Positions 32,449 to 38,134 of a stretch of 64,000 bases of DNA are shown here, in pieces. Made by a program: the position numbers and the translations under genes. Position 1 is the first letter of the stretch, and each line of letters opens with the position of its first letter. The notes below the pieces were generated by a model, which saw only the letters and a list, made by a program, of their open reading frames with translations, did not search any database and was not told the DNA's origin. The DNA is taken from positions 612,860-676,859 of the forward strand of contig CM022675.1 of NCBI GenBank assembly GCA_012295275.1, in the 5' to 3' direction. This DNA is from Chrysomallon squamiferum. Taxonomy: Eukaryota; Mollusca; Gastropoda; Neomphalida; Peltospiridae.

Positions 32449-34103
32449 ATGTATCTATATGTTTGTATGTACAAGAGAAGTAAAGTTTGCTACAGGACAA
32501 ATGGAACTGAAAAAGTGTCACGCGTGTGAAAGTGATCAATCTATCACTGTCAGTCTACAGTTTGTACAAATGAAAATGAACTGTGCTAAAAGCCTGAGGT
32601 GTGGCTGGTTCGAGGATCAATACTTCTGTAAGCATCCTTGGGTTATGTGCCAATCTAGCGAGTGTCCTGCAGTTGTTTATCAGAGACCTGGCCAACAAAA
32701 GCAGACCACAGATTTAAAGCTGCAGGTTTCTTTTTCTTTTTTATCACTGCATACACATATGTAATAAATATAAAATATAAGAAAAGAAAAAGATAAAATA
32801 TAAAAACCACTGACTGAATTGTTATAAGCAGATAAAATAAAGATAAATGTTTTGTTTTGTTTTAAATATTTATTCTGATTCTGGTCATAAACATGTGCAC
32901 AGCTGTGACACCTGAGTTTGATTTATGAGACATTCAAACCTGACAAGTAGCAGTGTATTGTAATTAAAAAAAAAATTAAATAAAATTTTAAAAATAGAAA
33001 GGGATATTCATAACCCACTCTTGATATCATTCATAGACAAAATATGTGGCAGATATTCTTAAAATAGATAAATACATGCACAAAAATATCTTGCTTCTTA
33101 TCACTAACAAAGTAACAGTAGATTATTTTTCCTTTCTTGTGTCATAATAAAAACACTAATAAACATTAATATCCAAATCTGTTAATGAGTAATAATGAAA
33201 TAGCTATTACTTGATTCATTAATAAAATGGTAGTATATTCAGCTGATCCATATCTCCAAACAAAGAACTGAAAATTTACTTATTTACCCACATGTAAATG
33301 ATGTTTCAGAGTTATACAGTTTAATGTATTGACTCTTGAGGAATGAAATATGACTGTTGCAATCTATTTTCAGAAGTATGGCAGTTTTACTGCTTAACAA
33401 TTGTTAAATTCTACTATTTATTAACTGCATTAAGACTAGCAGTTTTTCAAATATTCAGCAGATGAGTTGAAAATATTTTAAAACAGGTGTATCTGGTTAG
33501 TAGACTATAAATAACAACTTGGACAATAAAATATGAAGTCATTTGATGATGTGTATAGTATGCCATCTATGTTACATATTACAAATTATTTGGATTATTT
33601 TAGTTACTTTTAACAACATAACAGCTGAGTGCATTTTCATATATTTGGTGAAGAACGCATCTGATAATCATCTTTAAAGACTTTGTATTTAAGTCGCATG
33701 ATGACTTGATTAATCAGTCTAGCATCTCTTAATTTCTCTCGATTAGTAGAAGAGTAGAAATATAAATGCACTAGAAAAATGCACATATCTGCAATTTAAA
33801 TTAAAAATAAAAGGCGTCTTTGTGACAAACGGTCTAACACCACTGAGGCATAAAGTACAAATTATAAATCATTGACTTGATGATCGAACTGAGAAGCGAT
33901 GCACAAAATACAAATAGATCTGCTTACCATGGATCGAATTCGTGGATTATGCTTTCAAATCTAATGACAGCAAACAGTCTCGCACTGAAGCCTCCTAACC
34001 AAGCTAATGCAAGAATGAAAAATGTCAAAAGGCTTTTCCATCCTCCAGGATTCCACATCGCCGACCGTATATCGGTTTTACCAGCCATGCCGGTATCCGC
34101 CAT
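7629..34103 (-). CDS. STT3B: STT3B, catalytic subunit of oligosaccharyltransferase (17 coding exons)
   Basis: STT3B transfers the lipid-linked glycan to asparagine in N-X-S/T sequons in the ER lumen; the B form acts mainly after translocation. Seventeen exons join with consistent phases into 774 residues (human STT3B is about 50 residues longer, mostly at the N terminus). Visible features are a short N-terminal tail; helix 1 (about 24-45); the first acidic motif around IHEFDPW (D57); DNE (175-177) in SYDNEGIAI; the external loop motif SVSEHQ (356-361); and the catalytic WWDYG (555-559), followed by sequons NRT, NNT and NNS, as in glycosylated vertebrate STT3B. The lysine-rich tail with TKRK is typical of STT3B and absent from STT3A. 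The start is the ATG at 34103; an in-frame upstream GTG is not used. Many splice sites sit inside tandem repeats (see repeat entries). The ortholog call rests on remembered family sequence, not a search. Confidence 0.95.
7944..8031. repeat. (GA)n microsatellite in STT3B intron 16
   Basis: About 88 bases of nearly perfect GA, inside the intron between exons 17 and 16. Confidence 0.97.
8075..9357. repeat. 34-bp minisatellite, about 37 copies, in STT3B intron 16
   Basis: The unit is close to ACATAAAAGAGACAGAAGAC followed by AGAGATGATTCTAT. Variants include AAGAAACAG, GATGAATC, deletion of AAA, and a few CATGAACAC/CATGCACAC copies near the right end. The first copy starts about 28 bases inside the intron from the exon 16 donor. 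The array occupies most of the intron. The minus strand of each unit contains TATAG, a possible weak acceptor. Confidence 0.95.
9385..9591 (-). CDS. STT3B: STT3B exon 16
   Basis: Encodes [20 protein letters not shown], the conserved [16 protein letters not shown] segment and a basic stretch ending RKKYKK. Acceptor ATTTCAG|CTG. The donor AAAAAG|GTTCTG has GT but is otherwise poor. It is preferred because joining here gives an STT3B-like tail from exon 17. If unspliced, the frame stays open to a stop at 9217, inside the minisatellite. Confidence 0.88.
9600..9765. repeat. Three copies of a GT-rich unit of about 60 bp in intron 15
   Basis: GTGTGTTTGTATGTTACTGC, then CGGTTTAGTTAAATTGTAAG and TTTAAAAATAG, repeats three times, starting less than 10 bases from the exon 16 acceptor. 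The splice site itself is not part of the unit. Confidence 0.85.
9835..10125. repeat. Compound AGT/AGC/GTT triplet array in intron 15
   Basis: Imperfect triplets with a higher-order GTAACAGTAGTAGTGGTAGT unit repeated three to four times. Homopolymeric open frames in several phases are artefacts of the triplets. Confidence 0.9.
10178..10255 (-). repeat. STT3B: Three donor-like copies at the exon 15 5' splice site
   Basis: The true donor (10247/10246) and two copies at about 10211 and 10181 all read CAG-GTAAA or similar on the minus strand, spaced about 31 bases. Divergence is higher than in the other splice-site arrays. Confidence 0.55.
10247..10360 (-). CDS. STT3B: STT3B exon 15
   Basis: Encodes [18 protein letters not shown] then [20 protein letters not shown]. 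Acceptor TTTTTCAG|GAG, donor TTACAG|GTAAAA, phase 0 at both ends. Two further TTTACAGGTAAA-like or CAGGTAAAA copies follow at about 30-base spacing. Confidence 0.95.
10911..11084 (-). CDS. STT3B: STT3B exon 14
   Basis: Encodes [20 protein letters not shown], then [20 protein letters not shown] and [18 protein letters not shown]. Acceptor GTTCAG|GTT, donor CGA|GTTAGT, phase 0 at both ends. SSNES is a conserved sequon. Confidence 0.96.
11127..11198. repeat. (CA)n(GA)n microsatellite in intron 13
   Basis: A perfect CA run joined to a perfect GA run, about 40 bases from the exon 14 acceptor. Confidence 0.95.
11440..11760. repeat. Compound ATT/GTT triplet array in intron 13
   Basis: Imperfect ATT, GTT and ATC triplets with a repeated CTGATATTATT phrase lead directly into the 47-bp array that begins near 11756. 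Confidence 0.9.
11750..12600 (-). repeat. STT3B: 47-bp tandem array of the exon 13 5' splice site (about 18 copies)
   Basis: On the minus strand each unit is about 20 bases of exon 13 end (AATAACAGTCACATAGCACTA-like) followed by the donor GTAGGTAACC and about 20 intronic bases TTTGTAATACTGTAGT. The rightmost copy is the real exon 13 boundary. About 17 more copies follow in the intron at 47-bp steps, some with a 9-base TAACTGTTA insertion and three or four degenerate ones near 12370-12490. Most copies keep CTA|GTAGGT exactly. Confidence 0.95.
12589..12760 (-). CDS. STT3B: STT3B exon 13 (WWDYG catalytic motif)
   Basis: Encodes [17 protein letters not shown], then [17 protein letters not shown] and [18 protein letters not shown] is the diagnostic STT3 motif that binds the sequon Ser/Thr. 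Three sequons follow it. Acceptor TGTTCAG|A, donor CTA|GTAGGT, ends in phase 0. The last 20 exonic bases and the donor are repeated about 17 more times downstream. Confidence 0.96.
13178..13365 (-). CDS. STT3B: STT3B exon 12
   Basis: Encodes a lysine-rich loop, [19 protein letters not shown] (final membrane helix), then [20 protein letters not shown]. Acceptor TTTTAG|GTA, donor GGGGG|GTGAGT, ends in phase 2. The luminal catalytic domain begins here. Confidence 0.95.
13485..13690. repeat. Three copies of a unit of about 70 bp in intron 11
   Basis: GTAGAAATTATCATCTGATT then CTTATTTTGTTAACTAAAAT and GATTTTAT repeats three times with few differences. It carries no splice site. Confidence 0.9.
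14325..14527 (-). CDS. STT3B: STT3B exon 11
   Basis: Encodes [20 protein letters not shown] then the last membrane helix and a hydrophilic Asn/Lys-rich linker ending DRLYDK. Acceptor TTTTACAG|TG, donor AAG|GTGATT, ends in phase 0. The RLYDK segment corresponds to NLYDK of vertebrate STT3B. Confidence 0.95.
15062..15312 (-). repeat. STT3B: Triplicated exon 10 5' splice site separated by (GA)n arrays
   Basis: Minus strand: GAGAGAGTGTTTG|GTGAGT (real), then GTGGTTACGC, ATTTTTACTT, ATTTGTCACAAATCACACA, a (GA)n run of about 80 bases, then GTTG|GTGAGT and the same flank, a short GA run, then TTTA|GTAAGT and the same flank again. The GA runs sit where the exonic GAGAGAG lies, so the microsatellite appears to grow from exon sequence. 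Confidence 0.93.
15304..15507 (-). CDS. STT3B: STT3B exon 10
   Basis: Encodes [20 protein letters not shown], the [10 protein letters not shown] external-loop motif that helps position the acceptor peptide and glycan, and a following helix to DINDERVF. Acceptor TTTGCAG|GT, donor TTTG|GTGAGT, phase 1 to phase 1. Both of its splice sites are repeated in the flanking introns. Confidence 0.95.
15500..15800 (-). repeat. STT3B: Tandem array of the exon 10 3' splice site (about 12 copies)
   Basis: Minus-strand units read ATTTTTATTTGCAG|GTTAC or TTTACAG|GTTAC, identical in pattern to the working acceptor at 15508/15507. Spacing is about 20-30 bases. Several copies keep a pyrimidine-rich run and AG; others have lost the G (for example TAATCTG or TAACCAG on the plus strand). 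Confidence 0.85.
15801..16160. other. Intron 9 unique part
   Basis: No exon seen. A CCCAGTTTCTAGAAAA-like phrase is directly repeated near 16020-16065. Confidence 0.5.
16160..16680. repeat. 28-bp minisatellite beside the exon 9 donor
   Basis: Units of (AAAT)n plus GATGAAGTATGC, about 17-18 copies. The array starts roughly 20 bases inside the intron after the exon 9 donor. The long open frames through it are stop-free only because of the TTTA repeat composition. Confidence 0.95.
16694..16840 (-). CDS. STT3B: STT3B exon 9
   Basis: Encodes [20 protein letters not shown] then [12 protein letters not shown] and a hydrophobic helix ending LTWA. Acceptor TTTTACAG|GT, donor GGGCAG|GTAGGC, phase 1 to phase 1. 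A second, near-identical acceptor lies 31 bases upstream. Confidence 0.95.
16831..16892 (-). repeat. STT3B: Duplicated exon 9 3' splice site
   Basis: The real acceptor (TTTACAG|GTGTGTTT) and a second copy 31 bases upstream (TATTATAG|GTGTGTTT) share the exonic GTGTGTTT and the TATGTATTTAT flank. Confidence 0.85.
16893..17130. repeat. (AAAT)n and (ACAG)n/(CATA)n simple repeats in intron 8
   Basis: AAATA, CATA, CAAA and ACAG tetranucleotides continue leftwards from the duplicated acceptor. No coding signal. Confidence 0.8.
17419..17517 (-). CDS. STT3B: STT3B exon 8
   Basis: Encodes [20 protein letters not shown] then [13 protein letters not shown]. Acceptor TTTTCAG|CG, donor CGCAG|GTTTGT, phase 1 to phase 1. 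Confidence 0.95.
17820..18140 (-). repeat. STT3B: Tandem array of the exon 7 5' splice site (about 15 copies)
   Basis: On the minus strand the real donor ACACAG|GTAAACATTAGTAACA is followed by many 18-21 base units of the form CAGGTAAACATTAGTAA or CAAGTAAACACTAACA. Several keep CAG|GTAAAC; others read AAGTAAAC, GATAAAC or GGCAAAC. A more distant copy (ATACACAGGTAAAT, near 17905) even repeats the exonic ATACACAG. Confidence 0.85.
18132..18231 (-). CDS. STT3B: STT3B exon 7
   Basis: Encodes [19 protein letters not shown] then [14 protein letters not shown]. Acceptor TTGGCAG|GTG, donor ACACAG|GTAAAC, ends in phase 1. The donor is followed by an array of similar CAG-GTAAACATTAG units. Confidence 0.95.
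18400..18990. other. Intron 6 unique part
   Basis: AT-rich, with partial repeats of CTCA(A)AAATATTT phrases near 18340-18420. No exon seen. Confidence 0.5.
18995..19066 (-). repeat. STT3B: 33-bp duplication carrying the exon 6 5' splice site
   Basis: Minus strand: TTACATG|GTAAGTACAGACATA and the following TTATAGTTTTGTTA occur twice, 33 bases apart. Use of the second donor would add 33 bases but meet an in-frame TAG. Confidence 0.9.
19058..19123 (-). CDS. STT3B: STT3B exon 6
   Basis: A 66-base exon encoding [20 protein letters not shown] then YM. Acceptor TTACAG|ATA, donor ATG|GTAAGT, phase 0 at both ends. The donor is duplicated 33 bases downstream. Confidence 0.93.
19500..19558. repeat. 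(GA)n microsatellite in intron 5
   Basis: A perfect GA run preceded by a short CA run. Confidence 0.97.
19697..19785 (-). CDS. STT3B: STT3B exon 5
   Basis: Encodes [20 protein letters not shown] then [10 protein letters not shown]. It carries the second acidic motif (DNE). Acceptor TTTAG|TA after a long polypyrimidine run, donor TGG|GTGAGT, ends in phase 0. Confidence 0.95.
20382..20470 (-). CDS. STT3B: STT3B exon 4
   Basis: Encodes [16 protein letters not shown] then [14 protein letters not shown]. Acceptor ATTTCAG|T, donor CATAG|GTAAAA, phase 2 to phase 1. The first half of the exon with its acceptor is repeated about 13 more times upstream (see 20421-21690). This copy is the working one because only it continues into the second half of the exon and a donor. 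Confidence 0.95.
20421..21690 (-). repeat. STT3B: Tandem array of exon 4 5' half plus its 3' splice site (14 copies)
   Basis: Each unit on the minus strand is TTTATTTATTTCAG|TGG and the first ~46 exonic bases of exon 4 (coding [14 protein letters not shown]), then TGTG and a variable (TTTA/TTTG)n run of 30-60 bases. Counting the true exon there are 14 copies (one, near 21086, is truncated). Eleven keep the AG of the acceptor. Those near 21380, 21570 and 21645 have CATTGG or CAATGG instead. Spacing varies with the tetranucleotide run, so the copies are not in one frame. Confidence 0.95.
21955..22236 (-). repeat. STT3B: Four diverged copies of the exon 3 5' splice site
   Basis: The real donor AG|GTACATTTTGCTAATTTAAT and three copies (near 22145, 22060 and 21980) of GTATATTTTACAAATTTAAT lie in a unit of about 80 bases that also contains GTTTTCAAAATAAAA. 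Confidence 0.75.
22227..22336 (-). CDS. STT3B: STT3B exon 3
   Basis: Encodes [14 protein letters not shown]...CVFLAPIF. Acceptor TTATTCAG|GTG, donor TTTTAG|GTACAT, ends in phase 2. The donor is the first of four diverged copies in the adjoining intron (21955-22236). Confidence 0.95.
23440..23650. repeat. (TAG)n trinucleotide array
   Basis: About 200 bases of TAG/AGT triplets with sparse TTG and AAT interruptions. Open frames in it encode only Ser, Val or Tyr runs. Confidence 0.97.
23936..24029. repeat. (TA)n(GA)n compound microsatellite
   Basis: A perfect TA run joins a perfect GA run of about 65 bases. Confidence 0.97.
24160..24519. mobile_element. Putative hAT-like MITE with CAGGGCTAAAAT ends
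   Basis: A 360-bp segment begins CAGGGCTAAAAT and ends ATTTTTAGCCCTG, its reverse complement with one extra base. CAGGG...CCCTG ends are typical of hAT-derived elements. Inside, GTGGATT near the left end and CACGTGGATT near the right extend the relationship loosely. A clear 8-bp target duplication was not found, because both flanks are ATACATAT-like low-complexity DNA. A 69-codon plus-strand open frame inside shows no recognised domain. Confidence 0.6.
24855..25030. repeat. (TTTA)n and (ACAG)n simple repeats
   Basis: Short TTTA tract near 24870 and ACAG tract at about 24995-25026, in intron 2. Confidence 0.85.
25145..25253 (-). CDS. STT3B: STT3B exon 2
   Basis: Encodes [15 protein letters not shown]...GRIVGGT (36 codons after completing Trp). 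Acceptor TTTCAG|G, donor ACA|GTACGT, ends in phase 0. It holds the conserved [13 protein letters not shown] segment of the first luminal loop. Confidence 0.95.
25511..25937. mobile_element. Foldback / MITE element with about 110-bp terminal inverted repeats
   Basis: The left arm starts GGTCATTCCGTGTCAATTCACC and runs through GACCGTCTCAGATTTTTATA, CTTGGTATACTTGTTGACTG and GGATCCCACAGCACCAAATC. The right arm is the reverse complement of the same order, ending GGTGATTTGACACGGAATGACC. The arms match nearly base for base except a short purine-rich stretch near the left tip. The roughly 200-bp centre is unique and has no long open frame. It would form a large hairpin if transcribed in the STT3B pre-mRNA. 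A target duplication is unclear. Confidence 0.85.
29687..30031 (+). other. Unassigned 114-codon open frame in STT3B intron 1
   Basis: Starts [20 protein letters not shown] and contains [20 protein letters not shown] and [15 protein letters not shown], then a hydrophobic end. Composition is more protein-like than the surrounding AT-rich frames. No family was recognised and no splice structure is evident. It could be a fragment of a nested gene or transposon, or chance. Confidence 0.2.
32280..32474. repeat. (GTAT)n/(GT)n microsatellite
   Basis: GTAT tetranucleotides with GT and TA interruptions. Confidence 0.95.
32483..32764 (+). other. Cysteine-rich open segment of unclear status
   Basis: The frame after the GTAT array reads [14 protein letters not shown], then [18 protein letters not shown] and CQSSECP, eight cysteines within about 50 codons. 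No signal peptide, start or splice sites could be assigned. It may be a decayed exon or chance. Confidence 0.15.
33928..34103 (-). CDS. STT3B: STT3B exon 1
   Basis: Encodes [16 protein letters not shown], then helix 1 and the first acidic motif IHEFDPW. The donor is ATG|GTAAGC, splitting the Trp codon (phase 2). The ATG lies in AAT-ATG-GCG; the 5' UTR extends rightwards from 34104. Confidence 0.93.
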
Positions 34104-34250
34104 ATTTTCTGATTTCACACGTCACAACTGTTTCAACCAATGAAAACGAGGCACGCTACTGGTAGAAAAATAAGTGTGTTTATCAAGAGTGCGTTCGATT
34201 GTTTGTATCAATTTGTTTCCTTGATATTTGGTTACTGGTAAAAAGAAACG
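34104..34250 (-). promoter_or_regulatory. STT3B: Probable STT3B 5' UTR and promoter side
   Basis: Less AT-rich sequence directly upstream of the STT3B start, with GTGACGTGTG (CRE/E-box-like) about 10 bases before the coding frame. No TATA box at a convincing distance. The transcription start is not identifiable. Confidence 0.35.
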
Positions 34251-34409
34251 AAAGAACGTCAAATTCAGAACAGTTTGTGTTTAAAACAAATAAAAATCAG
34301 AATATGGTATTTAATAAATTCATATTTCATTTACAGGTATAAAATGATTACTACAATAAAGACTCCAAGAAATAAATTGCAATAATATTAAAATAACGTT
34401 TTAAAGATT

Positions 34410-34444
<35 letters not shown>

Positions 34445-36227
34445 GTTCCGCTACACTATATTATACTACTTTACATTCATTTAAAACATACTTCAGTTAT
34501 CATTTAAAAATTTTTTTTTTTAAAGTTGTCGCGGAAATGAAATTAGCTCGAGGCTAAGGCACAAAGTTGAAATATTTTTAAAAACATTGTGTGTGTGTGT
34601 GCTCTTTTTCTAAATTTGTTAATTGGTATGAAGGTCGGTTAAAGATAATTTGTTTAAATTCAATTATAATATCACTATAATTTTCGTAAAAATAAATTAT
34701 TTTAATTGTTGCTTCAGGAATAATAATTATTACATTATAATGCTAAATTTATATATTTTTTGAGACACATACATATTAATCCTCGATTGTTATTACATAC
34801 ATACAGATGTATACATATATAAAAATATACATACATAAAGAGGCATACAGGCATAGAGGACTACATACATCCACCTTCTATTACGATTTTCATTTTAATA
34901 TTTTATTTTATTTTTTATTTTATTTTATTTTAATTTATTTTTTCCTTGCTACTGTTTCACATTCTGTACAAGGTTAGATTATATTCATTATATTTTCATT
35001 GCCTATATATGTATTATTTAAATTATCTTGACAATTTTATATATATATCTTGACAGTTTAAATCATTTTGTAATCATTTACAGATATTATGCAAAACAAT
35101 ATATTAATTTCACAGAAAAATCATATAGAAATACAATTTGTATGTGTGTATTATTTTTCTTTGTCATATTATTGTTGTTGTTGATTGTGGGACGGAGATA
35201 CCTTTGACTAACACTTAGTAGCAACTTTATTTCATGTGCTGATTTAATAAGCATACAACTACCTATATCAGTGTTGTTGCATATACGTTTATATTGTTTT
35301 TTAACATCGACCTCAGCCCACCAACTGTTAGTGACTAACATTATCTTCTGCAGACGAACAGGCTCTCGGTATAAATACTCAGTATAGTTATGTTTGTAAA
35401 TTAAGCAGACTCCGTAAACAGGCTTAAAAATGATTTACTGATAGACTGAGGCTTGAACGTATTTTATTCCGCGAGAGAAAATAGTTCCATGCAGACGTTT
35501 AGCTGGGACAGTCTCGCTAAATCAAAATTTGGGAGACAAAAAAATCGAACGAACTAAAATTAATCTGATAATATTTAAATATTATGACGTACATTATGAA
35601 TCTCTTTGTGTTTTGTTTAGTTAAAAATAAATAAATAAATAAATATTAAAGTAAAATAAAAGTAAATAAAAAAAGTATACGCTCTGATTGACAGTATCGT
35701 GAACGCCTTGCTAGTGATATTATTCTTACGTAAGCAAAACTTATCTTATCATTTATTCTTTGTTATTCTCGTTTAGTAAATTCAAGAGAAAAGATAACAA
35801 CAAAAGAAAATCGAACTTTTACTTAAAATTGATGCGTACATACATACATACACAGATACATTTTTTTAATATACATTTTTAAATTATTCAGGCTCGTACG
35901 CAGAAATTTACGTGGAGGGTGTGTAATCGGCGGACCATGTGGCCGGAGTTACTAAGTGTGTTCCGTGGGCAAGCCCTCTTTCTCCGATAGTTTTTAAAAT
36001 CTAGACAAGGGAGATAATCCAGTTATTGTCTATTAGAATAGGTCCGAGGAAAAATGAACGACATTGTTACCAAACATTAATTTTCTACTGCGCAGTCGAC
36101 ATGGAATCTGCCATACAGTTGACATCGTCGGACTATGTTCTTATTTTAATTTTGTTTTGTATTTTTCATAAGTTTTTTTTTTTTTCTTTTTTTTTACATT
36201 TCTGCAGACGACCCTCAGCAGACTACC

Positions 36228-36269
<42 letters not shown>

Positions 36270-37225
36270 ACTATATTTTGATGCAACTTTTTACAATCTT
36301 TGAAACTAATCTCTTTTTTTATTATGGCGAATGGAATTTTCGGAAAAATATTTTAATATAATTATGCAAAATAACTATAATATTTAATACTTTTCGATGA
36401 TGATAACAATAATAATAATTAAGTGCTAGTGATAGGATTAGGGTCAGATTAAGGCAAGGGTTACGATTAGATTAAGATTAGGGTTAAGGTTATGGTTAAG
36501 GTTTGAGGTACGCCGGACTCGGGGTGAGGACCGCAGTTAAGGTTAGGGTTAAAACGAGGACGTGGCACTTTTAACAGAATTACAGGCTATTTTTTTTTTT
36601 TTTTTTTTTTTTTCGTGATTTTTCAAAACATTGCAATGCTTACAGAAGAGAAATATGACCATTTAAAAAAAAAAAAAAAAAAAACTGCAGCAACATCAGA
36701 TCAAAAAACCATCAGTGAGACTTCTGCTGCTAGGGTTAAGGGTTAGGTCATCGCCAGGTTTAAACTTAGGGTACGGTTAAAAGTAAGATTAAAGTTATGG
36801 TTAGGGAGCTAGTTAGGGTTACGGCTATGTTAGGGTTAGGGTTGAGATTAGGAGTAAGATTAGACTAGACATAATGCATATACTTGTGTAGTGTGAAAGA
36901 GATGGGTAACATGTAGGGAAATAGAAATTATTATTATTATTATTATTTTTTTTTTTTTTTTTTATCATGAGCTGTATGGCCATAATCTTCAATATTATTA
37001 CCTCTTAAATAGGATAAGACATCAACTGAATAAGAATTTTGATAAATCAGTTTACATGAGTATTAATTTCAGTGTAAATATTTTTTCAATTCTATATTTA
37101 TATATATATATACATATAAAATAAAATAAAATAAAAAATAAAAATTATCAAACGAAGATGTTTAAAAAAATATTTAGACCACAAAATAGATAGATAAATA
37201 AATAAATAAATAAATAAAATTAATT
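34251..37225. other. Intergenic stretch between STT3B and the 37-kb gene
   Basis: No exon found. Contains (AAT)n at 34415-34442, (TAT)n at 36233-36268, poly-T runs and a degenerate telomere-like block at 36425-36870. The right part must hold the 3' UTR of the minus-strand gene ending at 37226. Confidence 0.6.
36425..36870. repeat. Degenerate interstitial telomere-like repeats
   Basis: Two clusters of GGTTAGGGTT, GGTTAAGGTT and AGATTAGGGTT phrases (36425-36560 and 36730-36865), separated by poly-T/poly-A tracts. Perfect TTAGGGTTAGGGTT occurs near 36829-36842. The TTAGGG-type motif is the metazoan telomere repeat. Confidence 0.75.
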
Positions 37226-38134
37226 CTAAAATGGTTTACAATAAGTATACGTTCCAGGTCCAGGTGTTGTGGAAAGATTAACATCATAATAAAATCTAAA
37301 CCGCGACTCGAATAAATCTGGAAAACGCGTACTAATTTTAGTCACGTGATAATTAGCTCTAGCGGCGGACCTTAAAACCGGACACCAGAGCCGCACAACA
37401 GAAGGCGAACTAAAATCCAATCGATCGAAAGGAGTGACGTAGGGAGCCATAAGATCTCTTCTGTCTTCGTCGTCATTCACCCAGTCGTTGCGATAAAAGT
37501 ACAACGTCTGTTCAGACTTCGACAGCGTGTTGAAATACTCCAGTTTCGGTGTGCGTGTCGTCTGCGCGGACGAGTAAAGACCGAGAAGGTTCTCGTCTGA
37601 CAGCGAGCGACGCCTGGGCTGGTCGACCGCGCTGTCTGACGTAGCACACCACACGAAACCTCTTCTGTCTTTGAAGTGCATCAACGACGAGAGATGCTGA
37701 AAGAGAAGAGGGATGTTCTGTATAGGAATCGCCGCCTGGTGTTCTAGACCAGTCCTGAACTCCTCATACCACGTAATAAAAACATTAACATCAGTCGAGT
37801 CGAATGCCTTGAACGCAGTTCTCGCCTTCAGCCATTTGCGAAAAATGTCTAACGTTCCAGGATACACGTGACTATGATCGCTTGCCAGTGTTAGCATCTT
37901 GATGGCCGTCGCTTGACTGATGTATGCCTCCAAATCCACGTCGCTGCCAGTGATGTCGTTGTTGTCGTCGTCGTCATTGGTGCAGACTGTAGCACTGGAC
38001 TCGTCTATGATGGTTAATTTCACGTAAAGAAGTTTGTCGAAAAGAGGTCGTTTCCGGAAAAAGTGTATGATTCTGTATTTAGTTGGCGGCCGTGTAACAG
38101 GGTCTTTTTGTTGTTTTGTTTCTTGCAGGGACAT
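37226..38134 (-). CDS. 37-kb gene exon 2 (terminal)
   Basis: 303 codons including TAG. The first codon after the acceptor TTTTTCAG is itself ATG (MSLQETKQQ). GC content is clearly higher than the flanks, consistent with real coding sequence. Confidence 0.85.
   Translation of the reverse strand: MSLQETKQQKDPVTRPPTKYRIIHFFRKRPLFDKLLYVKLTIIDESSATVCTNDDDDNNDITGSDVDLEAYISQATAIKMLTLASDHSHVYPGTLDIFRKWLKARTAFKAFDSTDVNVFITWYEEFRTGLEHQAAIPIQNIPLLFQHLSSLMHFKDRRGFVWCATSDSAVDQPRRRSLSDENLLGLYSSAQTTRTPKLEYFNTLSKSEQTLYFYRNDWVNDDEDRRDLMAPYVTPFDRLDFSSPSVVRLWCPVLRSAARANYHVTKISTRFPDLFESRFRFYYDVNLSTTPGPGTYTYCKPF

Larger units (their letters stand above)
25254..33927. other. STT3B intron 1 (8.7 kb)
   Basis: The longest intron of the gene. 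It contains the foldback element at 25511-25937, CA/TA microsatellites (26305-26340, 27640-27750, 28390-28430, 28715-28755), a GTAT array at 32280-32470 and three moderate plus-strand open frames (see 29687 and 32483). No STT3B exon is missing from it, because exons 1 and 2 join in phase within a conserved motif. Confidence 0.7.
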
